NCBI GenBank assembly: GCA_947643615.1
Contig: CANRWO010000009.1
Location: forward strand, 28,605 to 92,604
DNA length: 64,000 nt
From: an uncultured Lachnospiraceae bacterium
Lineage (GTDB): Bacteria > Bacillota > Clostridia > Lachnospirales > Lachnospiraceae
Direction: 5' to 3'
In this document: positions 36,741 to 45,312 of the stretch, in pieces
How positions within the stretch are numbered: position 1 is the first letter of the stretch
Layout: the number at the start of each line of letters is the position of its first letter
Notes under the pieces: generated by a model
Database searches by the model: none
What the model saw: only the letters and a program-made list of their open reading frames with translations
Told to the model about the DNA's origin: nothing
Program-made: the position numbers and the translations under genes

Positions 36741-39700
36741 TTACAATTCACCCATCAGGAAACGGCAGGCGTTCATCAATGTCTCCGGTTTTTTCCCGGC
36801 GATAAAGTAATAATCCATCTGGTTTTCTCCCTCTGTATGCAGGTATGTTCCGTAAGCCGGCATATCGCAGCCGATTACCGGATTCTGTGAGGCGGTGAGG
36901 ATGCCGTACCCCTGGTCGGAGAAAAGGAATGGCAGTCCCTTAGGGGAGGAAATATATCTGGCTGTTCCTCTCATGGGGAGAGCTTTCCCACCTTTTGCAT
37001 TTCCGCCTATGGCGTCCACCGCAAAAATCTGCTCTTTTTTGGCAAATTCCAGAAAGAGCCAGGACTGCAGCATATCCGCCCCATAAGTTTCCTGTTGCCT
37101 GCATTCTTTGCCGCGTTCCGCCAGCAAAAGCTTTTTGTCCCGGGAGAGGTAACGTATGGCGCCGGTGGATTTGTCCGCCTGCAGAACCAACTCTTCTGTG
37201 GAAAGGGTTACTGCAGGCCCGGATTCTTTGTAAGTCCAAAACCGCTCCAGGCGCCTTACCCGGATCAGGGGGTGGGTTTCCTCCAGCAGTTTGCCGTTTT
37301 TGGAGAAAGTGACCCGCACAATTCCGCTTCCCACAGGGGAGAGGCGCAGGATGCCATAGCGGCTCTGGAGGTATAGGCCGTCAGGCTGTTTCGATACCCA
37401 GCGAACGGACAGGTCGATTTTGTTGTGGCCCAGAGGCCGCAGCTTTTCCGTAGGAGGGAAATCTCCGAAATCCGGGAAAGAACCTCCCACAGCTTTTCCC
37501 GGAGCAGGCGGGCAGGATAGGGTGCTTTGGGACAGTTGGCCAAAGGAATTGCCCTGACTAATTTGGTCAACATTCTGGCGGTTCGATTTCACGGAAGCTT
37601 GACTGATATGGTCATCCAGACCGGCCGGGTCATTATGGGCATAGGCGCTGCCTTTGCCGCTTCGGTAAGTCTGCATAATGGCTGACCCGGGGGATGGCGC
37701 GTCTGTTGTTGCGGCCGAAGCCTTTACCCTGAGCCTGTTGGAGGGACTGGCTGCAACAGCCTTTGGCTTTTTTATGCCAGGTATTTTATTCGGCAGATCC
37801 TTATGAAACGGTGCTTCTGATGCCCTTTTCCCGCCAGCGGCCGTCCCCTTCAGGTTAGCATGGGGTGGGAGATCCGGTACGGCAGAGCTGCCGGAACTGT
37901 TTTCCAGGGTTGGATTTTCAGGTGAAGCTGCCTCCCGGGCCAAACTTCTGTCTGCGTTTTCCGGTTCCGGCACAGGATCCGCAATCAGGCCGGTGAGATT
38001 TCCGGTATGGAGCACACAGAGTTCATGCAGCGCCCTGGTGGCGGCTACATACAGGAGCCTTGCATGTCCGTCATCTACCGGATATTCCTCCCTGGTGGGA
38101 TTTAAAATCAGCACGGCATCAAATTCTAACCCTTTGGTATATTCCACGGGAAGCACCATGATCCCGTTGCCGAATTCTGCTTTCTCCGGGTCGGTTTCCA
38201 TGATTTCGATCTGTGTCCCAAGTCCCTTGGCCGCACGGTCTGCGCCTTCCTGGTCTCGGCATATGACGGCAATGGTGGGAAGCTCCTTTTCCTGCCAGGC
38301 ACGGCACTGGCGGGCTGCCTCCTGCCACAGGGCAGTTTCCTCCCCAAGCTTGGGATCCTGGCCTTTCGGCGGGATGGAATTTTTCCGGGGTGCTTTCACG
38401 GTTCCCTGACTGCCGCCATTGACGTCACCGGAAATGCCATGTCCGGATGGGGGCAGCTGTGGTATCCGGACTTCCCTGACTTCTACGGGGTTCCCGTGGC
38501 GGATAATCGGTTCCACCGGATAGCGCATAAATTTTCCATGGCTCAGTATATCCGTGGCAAAATGAGATATCTCCACCGTATTTCGATAGCTTTTCTTCAG
38601 GATGCCAAAGCTGGACATTGGATCCTTTTCCAGCAGGAGCCTTTTGAGCTCCTCCCAGTCATTCAACCCAAAGCCAAAGCGGATATTCTGGGATACATCC
38701 CCCATAACGGTATAAGTACAGTCTTTTATACAGAAGTGCAGGCAGTTATATACCATCATGCCAAAGTCCTGTGCCTCGTCAATAACGATGTGGTGGGCTT
38801 CACTGATGACTTCCGTCTCCTTAGTGCGCTTATAAATATAAGCCAGCGCAGCCAGGTCGTATACATCGAAATCCGTTCCGGGAAGCTCTATATGGATCCC
38901 CGCCGTCGCCTGTTCTTTCAGGAAATCATCATAAAGCTTGTAGGTGGACAGCTTCCAGTCCTTTCCCCCGTAGCGGTTGCGGTAGGCTTTCAGGATAGCT
39001 TTCCGTTCGGCCTCGGTATATTTAACGCCCTTTCCCAAGAATTCATCCTTCACCTTTATCAGCAGCCGCTCATTCAACATGTTGATCTTGCTCTGGATGG
39101 ACACGGCAGGGTTCTGGCGGATATATCGCTCCACGGCCTGTCCGTCTACCAACAGCACCAGGCTCTTGGGATCCGGCACCATGCCTTGGCTTCTGTCATA
39201 GACCCCGTTGCGGCCGTTTTCTATCCCTTCCACAAACTCCCTGGGGTTCAGATAAATGGAATCGCAGGAGATCATGCTGCGCTCCAGCTGATCGCAGAAC
39301 AGCTTCAGTGACTGAAACCAGCCTTCCGTGCCTTTTACCTTCCCTGCATCCGTGCTTTGGGTCCCTTTGCGGATACAGTATTTTTTTTCGTCCCAATCTT
39401 CGTACAGCAATCTGACAAAGAGCTGTTCCATTGTCATCTGACGTACGCCGTTGACATCCAGGCTGGGAAGCACGCCGGTGATATAATTCAGCAGGATGCG
39501 GTTGCTTCCTACGATATAGAAATCTTCCGGCCGGATGCGTTCCGCATAGTTGTATAAAATAAAGGAAATGCGGTGCATGGCCACGGTGGTTTTGCCGGAA
39601 CCGGCCACCCCCTGTACAATTATATTGTGATAAGGAGATTTGCGGATAATTTCGTTTTGTTCTTTCTGGATGGTGGCCACGATTTCACCCAGTACGGCCT

Positions 39701-40274
39701 GCTTGTTCCTTGCAAGATATTTGGTGAGCAGGTCGTCGTTGGAAATCACTTCGCTGTCAAAATAATCCAGAAGCTTTCCCTGATCGATCTCATATGTGCG
39801 CTTCAGCTGTAAGTCAATCCAAAGAGGCGTGCCGGAGGGAGAGAGGTAACTGCACCTTCCCAACCCGTTTTCATAATAGGCGTTTGCTACCGGGGCGCGC
39901 CAGTCGATCACTTCCTGATGGACGGAATCACGGGAGATGCCGCCTCTGCCGATATAGATGGATTCTTCTTTGCCGGTGGACTCGTCAAGAAAACAGATCC
40001 TTCCGAAATAGGGTTTCTTTACAGCCTTTTCGTTCCGTTCCAGTGCCCGCTTCATGTGGTCGTGCAGCGTAATGGTATTGGTCAGGATTACATACACTTC
40101 AGCGTCATCATCATGGTAATGCTCCAGCATCTCATCAATATCCGCCTTCATTTCCCGAACCTGACGGCCATAGCTATCCATGTTGGCATGGATTACATCG
40201 AGTGTCTCTTCCAGGTGCTTCTCCTCGTCTTCCCGGGAGGTTCCCTGAACGTGCCTGTGCTCTTCAAGTTTCAT
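36741..40274 (-). CDS. HelD-type superfamily I helicase fused to a GH31 N-terminal domain
   Basis: A 1177-residue protein. Residues 1-770 form a HelD-like UvrD/Rep ATPase: a coiled-coil N-terminus, a core-binding segment, Walker A GVAGSGKTTVAMHR near 224, DEAQDF near 498, and motif V/VI near 720-745 (EYTKGLEF, LLYVAATRA). HelD proteins release RNA polymerase from DNA and nucleic acid. A 170-residue disordered Pro/Ser linker follows. Residues 942-1177 form a beta-sandwich like the N-terminal domain of GH31 glycosidases (YGILRLSPVGSGIVRVTF, GYGILTAS, YGTYLHTE, MDYYFIAGKKPETL), but the gene ends where the catalytic barrel should begin. AAAGGAG sits before the second ATG (40274), which is preferred over 40298. 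The combination is not one I know. Confidence 0.85.
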   Translation of the reverse strand: MKLEEHRHVQGTSREDEEKHLEETLDVIHANMDSYGRQVREMKADIDEMLEHYHDDDAEVYVILTNTITLHDHMKRALERNEKAVKKPYFGRICFLDESTGKEESIYIGRGGISRDSVHQEVIDWRAPVANAYYENGLGRCSYLSPSGTPLWIDLQLKRTYEIDQGKLLDYFDSEVISNDDLLTKYLARNKQAVLGEIVATIQKEQNEIIRKSPYHNIIVQGVAGSGKTTVAMHRISFILYNYAERIRPEDFYIVGSNRILLNYITGVLPSLDVNGVRQMTMEQLFVRLLYEDWDEKKYCIRKGTQSTDAGKVKGTEGWFQSLKLFCDQLERSMISCDSIYLNPREFVEGIENGRNGVYDRSQGMVPDPKSLVLLVDGQAVERYIRQNPAVSIQSKINMLNERLLIKVKDEFLGKGVKYTEAERKAILKAYRNRYGGKDWKLSTYKLYDDFLKEQATAGIHIELPGTDFDVYDLAALAYIYKRTKETEVISEAHHIVIDEAQDFGMMVYNCLHFCIKDCTYTVMGDVSQNIRFGFGLNDWEELKRLLLEKDPMSSFGILKKSYRNTVEISHFATDILSHGKFMRYPVEPIIRHGNPVEVREVRIPQLPPSGHGISGDVNGGSQGTVKAPRKNSIPPKGQDPKLGEETALWQEAARQCRAWQEKELPTIAVICRDQEGADRAAKGLGTQIEIMETDPEKAEFGNGIMVLPVEYTKGLEFDAVLILNPTREEYPVDDGHARLLYVAATRALHELCVLHTGNLTGLIADPVPEPENADRSLAREAASPENPTLENSSGSSAVPDLPPHANLKGTAAGGKRASEAPFHKDLPNKIPGIKKPKAVAASPSNRLRVKASAATTDAPSPGSAIMQTYRSGKGSAYAHNDPAGLDDHISQASVKSNRQNVDQISQGNSFGQLSQSTLSCPPAPGKAVGGSFPDFGDFPPTEKLRPLGHNKIDLSVRWVSKQPDGLYLQSRYGILRLSPVGSGIVRVTFSKNGKLLEETHPLIRVRRLERFWTYKESGPAVTLSTEELVLQADKSTGAIRYLSRDKKLLLAERGKECRQQETYGADMLQSWLFLEFAKKEQIFAVDAIGGNAKGGKALPMRGTARYISSPKGLPFLFSDQGYGILTASQNPVIGCDMPAYGTYLHTEGENQMDYYFIAGKKPETLMNACRFLMGEL

Positions 40275-40338
40275 TTGGTACTCCTTTCTTTCTGCCATAT
40301 TTGCGTACTACGGTTTGGCTAAGAATCACCGTAGCAAA

Positions 40339-40344
40339 AGTATA
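40339..40344 (-). promoter_or_regulatory. Extended -10 of the helD gene
   Basis: Read leftward, TGA-TATACT is an extended -10 element, 65 bp before the helD start. Confidence 0.45.
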
Positions 40345-40602
40345 TCAAATACTAAAAAAAATACTAGACTTTTCTTTTGGATTGTGATATCATACATACT
40401 AGAATTTGACCTAAAATAAGGGATTGAGAAGTCGCCGTTGCAAGGTAGCCGGATATGCTGCCAATGCAATGGTTTTTTGTTTTTCACATGTTTCCGGCTT
40501 ATCGGTTTTGTGCTTTAATTACATTTTTTCATATGTTTCGTTACATTTTGCCCCAGTTTTCCCGAAATACTACCGATATAAATTACGAGGAGAGCGAATG
40601 GC

Positions 40603-41313
40603 ATGAACATAGGAATTTGTGACGACGAGAAGGAAATCTGCCTGCAGATTAAGAAGCTGATCCTGACAATGGCGCCCGAATGCCAGGTTGTATATTATTG
40701 TTCCGGGAAACAGCTCCTTTCGGAGAGGCAGCATTTTGATATACTCTTTTTGGACATACAGATGTCCGATACAAACGGAATGGAAATAGCCAGGACTTTG
40801 CGGGAACGGAAGGACGACACCGTACTGATTTTTGTGACGGCGTTAAAGGAGTATGTTTTTGAGGCTTTTGATGTATCGGCTTTCCATTATCTGTTAAAAC
40901 CCTTGGCCAAGGATAAATTTAACAGTGTTTTCCAGGAAGCGTTAAAGGAGGCGGAAAAACGTGCCAGGAGCAGAGAAGAGTCTCTGTTCTTCCAAACAAA
41001 ATCAAGGAGTTTCACCCTGTTAAAGAGCGATATCCTGTATGTGGAAAACTGCAGGCGCAAGGTAGACATCCACACCCTGAACCAGACAGAATCCATTTAC
41101 GCTACCATGGCCCATATGGAAGGGTTGCTGGGCGGCGGTTTTTTCCGCTGCCACCGGGGCTACCTGGTGAATATGTCGCATATCGCGCAATACAGTGCGG
41201 ATAGCATACTTTTGCACAATGGAGAGACGATCTATCTGTCAAAAGAAAAGTATAATGATTTTGTGGCCGCCTACATGGGTTACTTAAAACAGGAGGGCGT
41301 TTGCGGTGTCTGA
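40603..41313 (+). CDS. LytTR-family response regulator
   Basis: A 236-residue regulator of the AgrA/VirR type. The receiver domain has the acidic pair in CDDEKE, the phosphoacceptor Asp in ILFLDIQMSD and the Lys in LLKPLAKDKF. The LytTR DNA-binding domain covers about 130-230 (SFTLLKSDILYVENCRRKVDIHT, FFRCHRGYLVNMSHI). GAGGAG precedes the ATG. It is followed by its kinase with an 8-bp overlap. LytTR systems of this kind usually control peptide, bacteriocin or surface genes; no signal peptide gene (AgrD-like) was seen nearby. Confidence 0.9.
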   Translation: MNIGICDDEKEICLQIKKLILTMAPECQVVYYCSGKQLLSERQHFDILFLDIQMSDTNGMEIARTLRERKDDTVLIFVTALKEYVFEAFDVSAFHYLLKPLAKDKFNSVFQEALKEAEKRARSREESLFFQTKSRSFTLLKSDILYVENCRRKVDIHTLNQTESIYATMAHMEGLLGGGFFRCHRGYLVNMSHIAQYSADSILLHNGETIYLSKEKYNDFVAAYMGYLKQEGVCGV

Positions 41314-42793
41314 TTTTTATGTTGTTGCCGTGAATATAGCGGATGCCGCCATGCATTTTGTGTGGGCAGCCGTTATGTGCCTTTTGTACCGTCATTTTTT
41401 CCGGCTGAAATCCCATCCGGATTCCCGGTTATTTACTTTTCTCCCCGGAGTCCTGTGGCTCGTCATTAAGAAAACCATCGATTCTGCTATAGTGATTGCA
41501 ACACTTACGACTCCCGAAGACAGCATGAAGGGCCTGGCAAAGCTGTTGCTGGTCTACGGGAGCCTGTTTTTGGTTTCTTTTTGCTTCTATACGGGTACCA
41601 GGAAACAATTGGCTTTGATTACTATGATGTTTGCGGCAGTCAGTGAGATTGGCCGTTTTATGTCTTTTACCTTGTCGATTTTCTGGAATATGGTCTACGA
41701 CCTGGGCTGCCGGTGGTTCGAGCAGGGGTATCCCCGGGTGACTGTTGAAGATTATATTTTTTATACGAAAGTCCTGGGGATCATTCAGCAGTTTTCCTAC
41801 GCTATTGTTTTTGTTGCCGTTACGTTTTATGCTTGCCGTTACGTAAAAAGAGTCTATAAAAGCAGGGATCTGCCCCTACACAGGACGGAGTTCCTTTTTC
41901 TCATGCTTCCCTGCGTAAGCAGTTTCCTGCTGTGCACCCTGCTGAGGGTCATAATGTACACCACGGAAAATGCCATGCCCAAGCTTGTCTTTGAAGCGTT
42001 CCCTCTGCTCAAGGGCATCGTTCCCTTTTTGCTTGTCCTGTGCCTGTTTTCCATTCTTTTCAGTGTCAAATTGTATCAGGAGATGCTGGCCCTTAACGAA
42101 GAGCGGAACAGAAGGGCTGTGTTGGAAAAGCAGGTGGTCAGCATGGAAGAGCATGCAAGGGAATTGGAACGTCTGTATTCCGGCGTCCGTTCCATGAAGC
42201 ACGACATGAAGAACCAGCTGGCGGTATTGGGCAGTTTGATCGGACGCAGGGAAGGCGGAGAAGAGCTGCCCGGATATCTGGAGCAGCTCAACCATACCCT
42301 GGGAAAATTGGACTTGCCTTTTCAAACCGGCAGTACGGTGGTGGATTCCCTGCTTTCCATGAAATACCATGAAGTCTGTGAGAAGCTCCCTGGGGTGCGC
42401 TTTGAAGCGGATGGCCTTATTTTTCCGAAAGATTGCCCTGTCCAGCCAACCGATCTCTGTATTATTCTTGGCAATGCCTTGGACAATGCCATTGAGGCGT
42501 GCGAAAAAGCAAAAGGGAGCACAGGGCAGGAAGAGGGGTTTATCCGCCTCCGGTCCCAATGCTGCCGGGAGACGCTTTTATTGATCATGGAGAACAACTT
42601 TGACGGGGAACTGAGGCTCTGCCGGGGAAACGCTTTCCCTGGGACCACAAAGGCCGACAGCGACGCCCACGGTATCGGTATGCATAACATCAGGACGGCT
42701 GCCCGGCGGTGTGGGGGCGGCGTGACATGGGAAGCCAAGGGAAACTGTTTTATATTGACGGTGATGCTTACCATGCGCCGTGGCATGACCTGA
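41306..42793 (+). CDS. Sensor histidine kinase (GHKL, AgrC-like), GTG start
   Basis: A 495-residue membrane kinase. Six or seven hydrophobic helices fill residues 1-260, then a coiled coil leads to the phospho-accepting His in VRSMKHDMKNQLAVL and a GHKL ATPase of the AgrC type (IILGNALDNAIEACEKA, HGIGMHNIRTAARRCGGG). It starts with GTG, supported by AGGAGGG 9 bp upstream and by the 8-bp overlap with the response regulator. The ligand is unknown. An 8-bp-stem hairpin follows 92 bp downstream. Confidence 0.9.
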   Translation: MSDFYVVAVNIADAAMHFVWAAVMCLLYRHFFRLKSHPDSRLFTFLPGVLWLVIKKTIDSAIVIATLTTPEDSMKGLAKLLLVYGSLFLVSFCFYTGTRKQLALITMMFAAVSEIGRFMSFTLSIFWNMVYDLGCRWFEQGYPRVTVEDYIFYTKVLGIIQQFSYAIVFVAVTFYACRYVKRVYKSRDLPLHRTEFLFLMLPCVSSFLLCTLLRVIMYTTENAMPKLVFEAFPLLKGIVPFLLVLCLFSILFSVKLYQEMLALNEERNRRAVLEKQVVSMEEHARELERLYSGVRSMKHDMKNQLAVLGSLIGRREGGEELPGYLEQLNHTLGKLDLPFQTGSTVVDSLLSMKYHEVCEKLPGVRFEADGLIFPKDCPVQPTDLCIILGNALDNAIEACEKAKGSTGQEEGFIRLRSQCCRETLLLIMENNFDGELRLCRGNAFPGTTKADSDAHGIGMHNIRTAARRCGGGVTWEAKGNCFILTVMLTMRRGMT

Positions 42794-42884
42794 ATTGCAA
42801 ACCGCGCCATGCGCCGAAGCTTGCTTATAAAACGTAAATCCCGGATTGCAATGGACCCTCATGTACCATGAAGCGGAACTAATC

Positions 42885-42912
42885 AGCCGCTTTATTCCGG
42901 TTATAAGCGGCT
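42885..42912 (+). terminator. Terminator after the two-component genes
   Basis: AGCCGCTT and AAGCGGCT form a perfect 8-bp stem with a 12-nt loop, followed by TGGTTACATTT. The remaining 160 bp to the next gene show no ORF. Confidence 0.6.
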
Positions 42913-43071
42913 TGGTTACATTTGGCTTGCCTGTAAGATTATTTTTCCGATATATTCAATGTCAGCAGGGAACATATTGTGGCAGGATATTTTTAACCCC
43001 CAAATATGGACTGTTCCTGCAAGGACATAAGTTCATAAAATTCTATAAAAAAGAAAGGAGAGGCGTGGATC

Positions 43072-43494
43072 ATGAGTTATGGTATGTTCGGTTACAATCT
43101 CTTAAATCCAGGCGGTTACGACCCCTATGGAATGAATATGGCAAATTCATTGTACATGATGAACTTTTACGGACAATTGAAAGATTCTTTCGCCAGCGAC
43201 GCTGCCAAAGTGTCAAAGAGCACCGGGAATACCGCAGCAGGTTCGGGCACCACAGGTAAGGCAGCTGATTTCCAGACAGCCTTTCAGGATGCTTTCCGCA
43301 AGGCGCTGCAGGAGTCCATAGGCCTTACGGACGACAGCCAGAATGAGACACAGCAGACGGTCTCCAAGTCGGGGACAGCAGGAAGAGCGGCTATGTCAAA
43401 CCGCACTGCATCTGCCCAGGGCGCATATCAGGCTGTGAGCAGCTACGGCACCCATCCGTCCCGTTTTTGGACATCAAGCTTTGCAAGAAGTTGA
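43072..43494 (+). CDS. Hypothetical low-complexity protein
   Basis: A 140-residue protein without signal peptide or membrane helix. The N-terminus is rich in Gly, Tyr, Met and Asn (YGMFGYNLLNPGGYDPYGMN), the middle is Ala/Thr/Ser/Gln rich with a possible amphipathic helix (FQTAFQDAFRKALQESIG). No family was recognised. AAAGGAGAGG lies 9 bp before the ATG, so the gene looks genuine. It sits with another unknown protein of similar composition behind a two-component system, which suggests regulated expression. Confidence 0.55.
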   Translation: MSYGMFGYNLLNPGGYDPYGMNMANSLYMMNFYGQLKDSFASDAAKVSKSTGNTAAGSGTTGKAADFQTAFQDAFRKALQESIGLTDDSQNETQQTVSKSGTAGRAAMSNRTASAQGAYQAVSSYGTHPSRFWTSSFARS

Positions 43495-43705
43495 TGTATA
43501 AAGAGCAACATTAGTTGCGCTTATTCAGAGGAACTTTGTGGAAAGCGACACAAAGACGCCTCGCTTACAATTTACCTATCCGTGATTGCCGCGAGTTATG
43601 AGCCAAGTGGTTGCACAGAATCAGGGGGTTCTGGCCCATTTTGGCGAATGCCGCGGGACTGCGGCCCGGCATGGATGAATCGCTTTAGAAAGGTATGAGC
43701 TATCT
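43495..43705 (+). ncRNA. Structured 5' leader candidate upstream of the second unknown protein
   Basis: This 211-nt gap folds well on inspection. CTTTGTG (43534) pairs with CACAAAG (43549) around an 8-nt loop, GCCAAGTGG (43602) pairs with CCATTTTGGC with a bulge (43637), enclosing CAGAA/TTCTG, and ATGCC..GGG (43648) pairs with CCC..GGCAT. It matches no riboswitch I recognise. Confidence that it is functional RNA is low to moderate. Confidence 0.35.
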
Positions 43706-44494
43706 ATGAGAATTACGACACAGATGTTGAACAGATCCGCCCAAAAGGCAGGTCTCCCTACCAACAGGACTTCACTGCTTAATTATGTGAACGGAAACAA
43801 TTCAAATGTTTCTCTTGCAAATACCCTGTCCAAGACAAATAAAAAGGCAGACGCCACAAAGAAATCGGATTATGAGAAACTGGAAAAGTCTGCGGACCAG
43901 ACGGCAGCTTCTACCAATAAACTGTTGTCCGCAGGCAGTGAGAATGTCTCGGCTTCCGATTTAAAGGCCTTTGTGGAAAAATACAATGAAATGCTGAAAA
44001 ATCTGGGGAAATCCTCCGATAATTTAAACCTGTTCTATGCCCAGACCGCCAAGGATACCGTAAAGGAACACAAGCAGGAGCTGGCGGAAATCGGCATTAG
44101 CGTTGCAAAGGACGGGACATTGAGCTTTGACCAGGCTAAATTCGAAAAGCTCTGTGCGGAACAGTCCGGTAAAACGCCTTCAGAGAACCCTTCTGCAGAG
44201 AATACTGCCGCCGGGGCCCAGCCACCAGCACAGGAGAATGACGCATCATCGGATAAGGCAGAGGCAGGCGCAGAGGAATCCAAAGCGCCGGAAACAAATT
44301 CCGCAACCCTGCTGGCCGCAAAGCTGAATGCACTCTTTGCCAAAGAGGGCGGCTTCTTTTCAAAGATAGGGTTCCTGGCTTCCAGGGTCTCCGATTATGC
44401 GGACGCCAATGTGGAAAGCTACTCCGGTTATTACAATGCCGCCGGTTCCAGGGCAGGTTTATACTCTGACGGGAAATACAACTTCTGGAGCTGA
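43706..44494 (+). CDS. Hypothetical protein with FlgL/FliD-like N- and C-terminal helices
   Basis: A 262-residue protein, no signal peptide. The start MRITTQMLNRSAQKAGLPT resembles the N-terminal helix of flagellin-like hook-associated proteins. A helical region (60-135) follows, then a Pro/Ala/Glu-rich linker (150-185), and a C-terminal helix plus a Tyr/Ser/Asn-rich tail (VESYSGYYNAAGSRAGLYSDGKYNFWS). Whether it is a true flagellar or surface protein is unproven; no other flagellar gene is in the window. It follows the structured leader and may be co-regulated with the preceding unknown. Confidence 0.5.
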   Translation: MRITTQMLNRSAQKAGLPTNRTSLLNYVNGNNSNVSLANTLSKTNKKADATKKSDYEKLEKSADQTAASTNKLLSAGSENVSASDLKAFVEKYNEMLKNLGKSSDNLNLFYAQTAKDTVKEHKQELAEIGISVAKDGTLSFDQAKFEKLCAEQSGKTPSENPSAENTAAGAQPPAQENDASSDKAEAGAEESKAPETNSATLLAAKLNALFAKEGGFFSKIGFLASRVSDYADANVESYSGYYNAAGSRAGLYSDGKYNFWS

Positions 44495-44589
44495 TGCTAA
44501 CCTACATGTAAGAGCAGTTTACTGCGGTCAGCATATTTTAAAGGCCGGCGCAACAACACAAAATAGATTGATTCGTGGGGAGTATTTTA

Positions 44590-44970
44590 TTATTGTTCTG
44601 ATGTTGTGCCGGCCGAGGTATCCTGAGACATGGCTGCTACCATTTTTTCTATATTTTCTTCAAAATCCGCCGAAATCGCCTGATAGATTTGTTCAGAGGT
44701 GATTCCGGCGATTTTGGTCTGATTCCGGTCCATTGAAATGACCGCCGCGCCCAGGAGGATTGCTACCACAAGCCGGAGCTTAAAGGAGGAAAATGGCGGC
44801 CTGGCATCGGCATCAGAAACCTCCTGGTCTGTTTTGCCGGGTGTTTCTCCGGTAAAACTTTTCCCATAAAGAATTCTCTCTCTGTTGGAGAGGTCGTATT
44901 GATTTTCATGATAGCGGGAGCGAACCTGCTGAATCAGCCGAAGCCTTTGTTCTGTAGTCACATTACTCAT
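44590..44970 (-). CDS. Hypothetical small membrane protein
   Basis: A 126-residue protein on the minus strand with one hydrophobic helix (LRLVVAILLGAAVISM) in the middle. The N-terminal half is basic and cytoplasmic by the positive-inside rule (TEQRLRLIQQVRSRYHENQYDLSNRERIL), and the C-terminal half is acidic. No family recognised. Three possible starts exist (TTG 44997, ATG 44982, ATG 44970); the last has GAGG at good distance. The 3' end lies within an inverted repeat formed by GGCCGGC (44542) and GCCGGCC (44607). Confidence 0.5.
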   Translation of the reverse strand: MSNVTTEQRLRLIQQVRSRYHENQYDLSNRERILYGKSFTGETPGKTDQEVSDADARPPFSSFKLRLVVAILLGAAVISMDRNQTKIAGITSEQIYQAISADFEENIEKMVAAMSQDTSAGTTSEQ

Positions 44971-45312
44971 ATCAGTCCTCATTTCTGCGCTGCTCAAAGG
45001 GTATATCCCCTCTTATGCATAAACGACTTTGTGCCAAACAGCGCACAGGCACAAATCGCAGTGCAAAAAATTCATTTTTCAAATTCGGTTATTACAAATT
45101 ATGTACATTTTCACTATTTAGAACAAGTTATAGGAAGATACATAAAAAATGAAGAAGTTCCCAGTGTGAAAAAAACATGTTTTTTGTTTCCGTGGGAAAT
45201 AATGAGAACAGAGGATGATATTCCTATACGAAAGATCGGAAATTTGAAATAAATAGCACCAATAAATATAGAGACTAAAATCCGCAATGGCGGTAGAATG
45301 TGTGGGGTGAAA
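44971..45312. other. Divergent intergenic region between small membrane protein and LysM gene
   Basis: About 340 bp with an AT-rich promoter-like stretch. TTCCCA (45158) and TGGGAA (45193) flank a palindrome AAAAAACATGTTTTTT near 45170-45185. An ORF of 117 codons on the plus strand overlaps the membrane protein gene but has no plausible start or known match, and is not called. Confidence 0.4.

Noticed and set aside
36741..40274. Frameshift that would extend the GH31 domain into a catalytic barrel.
   Set aside because: The 40 bp after the stop and the following hairpin encode no barrel fragment in any frame.
42946..42953. Sigma-D (FliA) promoter, from TCCGATAT (and ACCGATAT near 40571).
   Set aside because: The TAAA -35 element is absent at the correct spacing in both cases.
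43495..43705. c-di-GMP-I riboswitch, from GGAAAGCGACACAAAG resembling GGACGCAAAGCC.
   Set aside because: The flanking conserved GCAAACC and tetraloop-receptor parts are missing; kept only as an unassigned structured leader.
44899..45252. A 117-codon plus-strand ORF overlapping the small membrane protein gene.
   Set aside because: Starts inside an oppositely oriented gene, no ribosome binding site, no recognisable protein composition.
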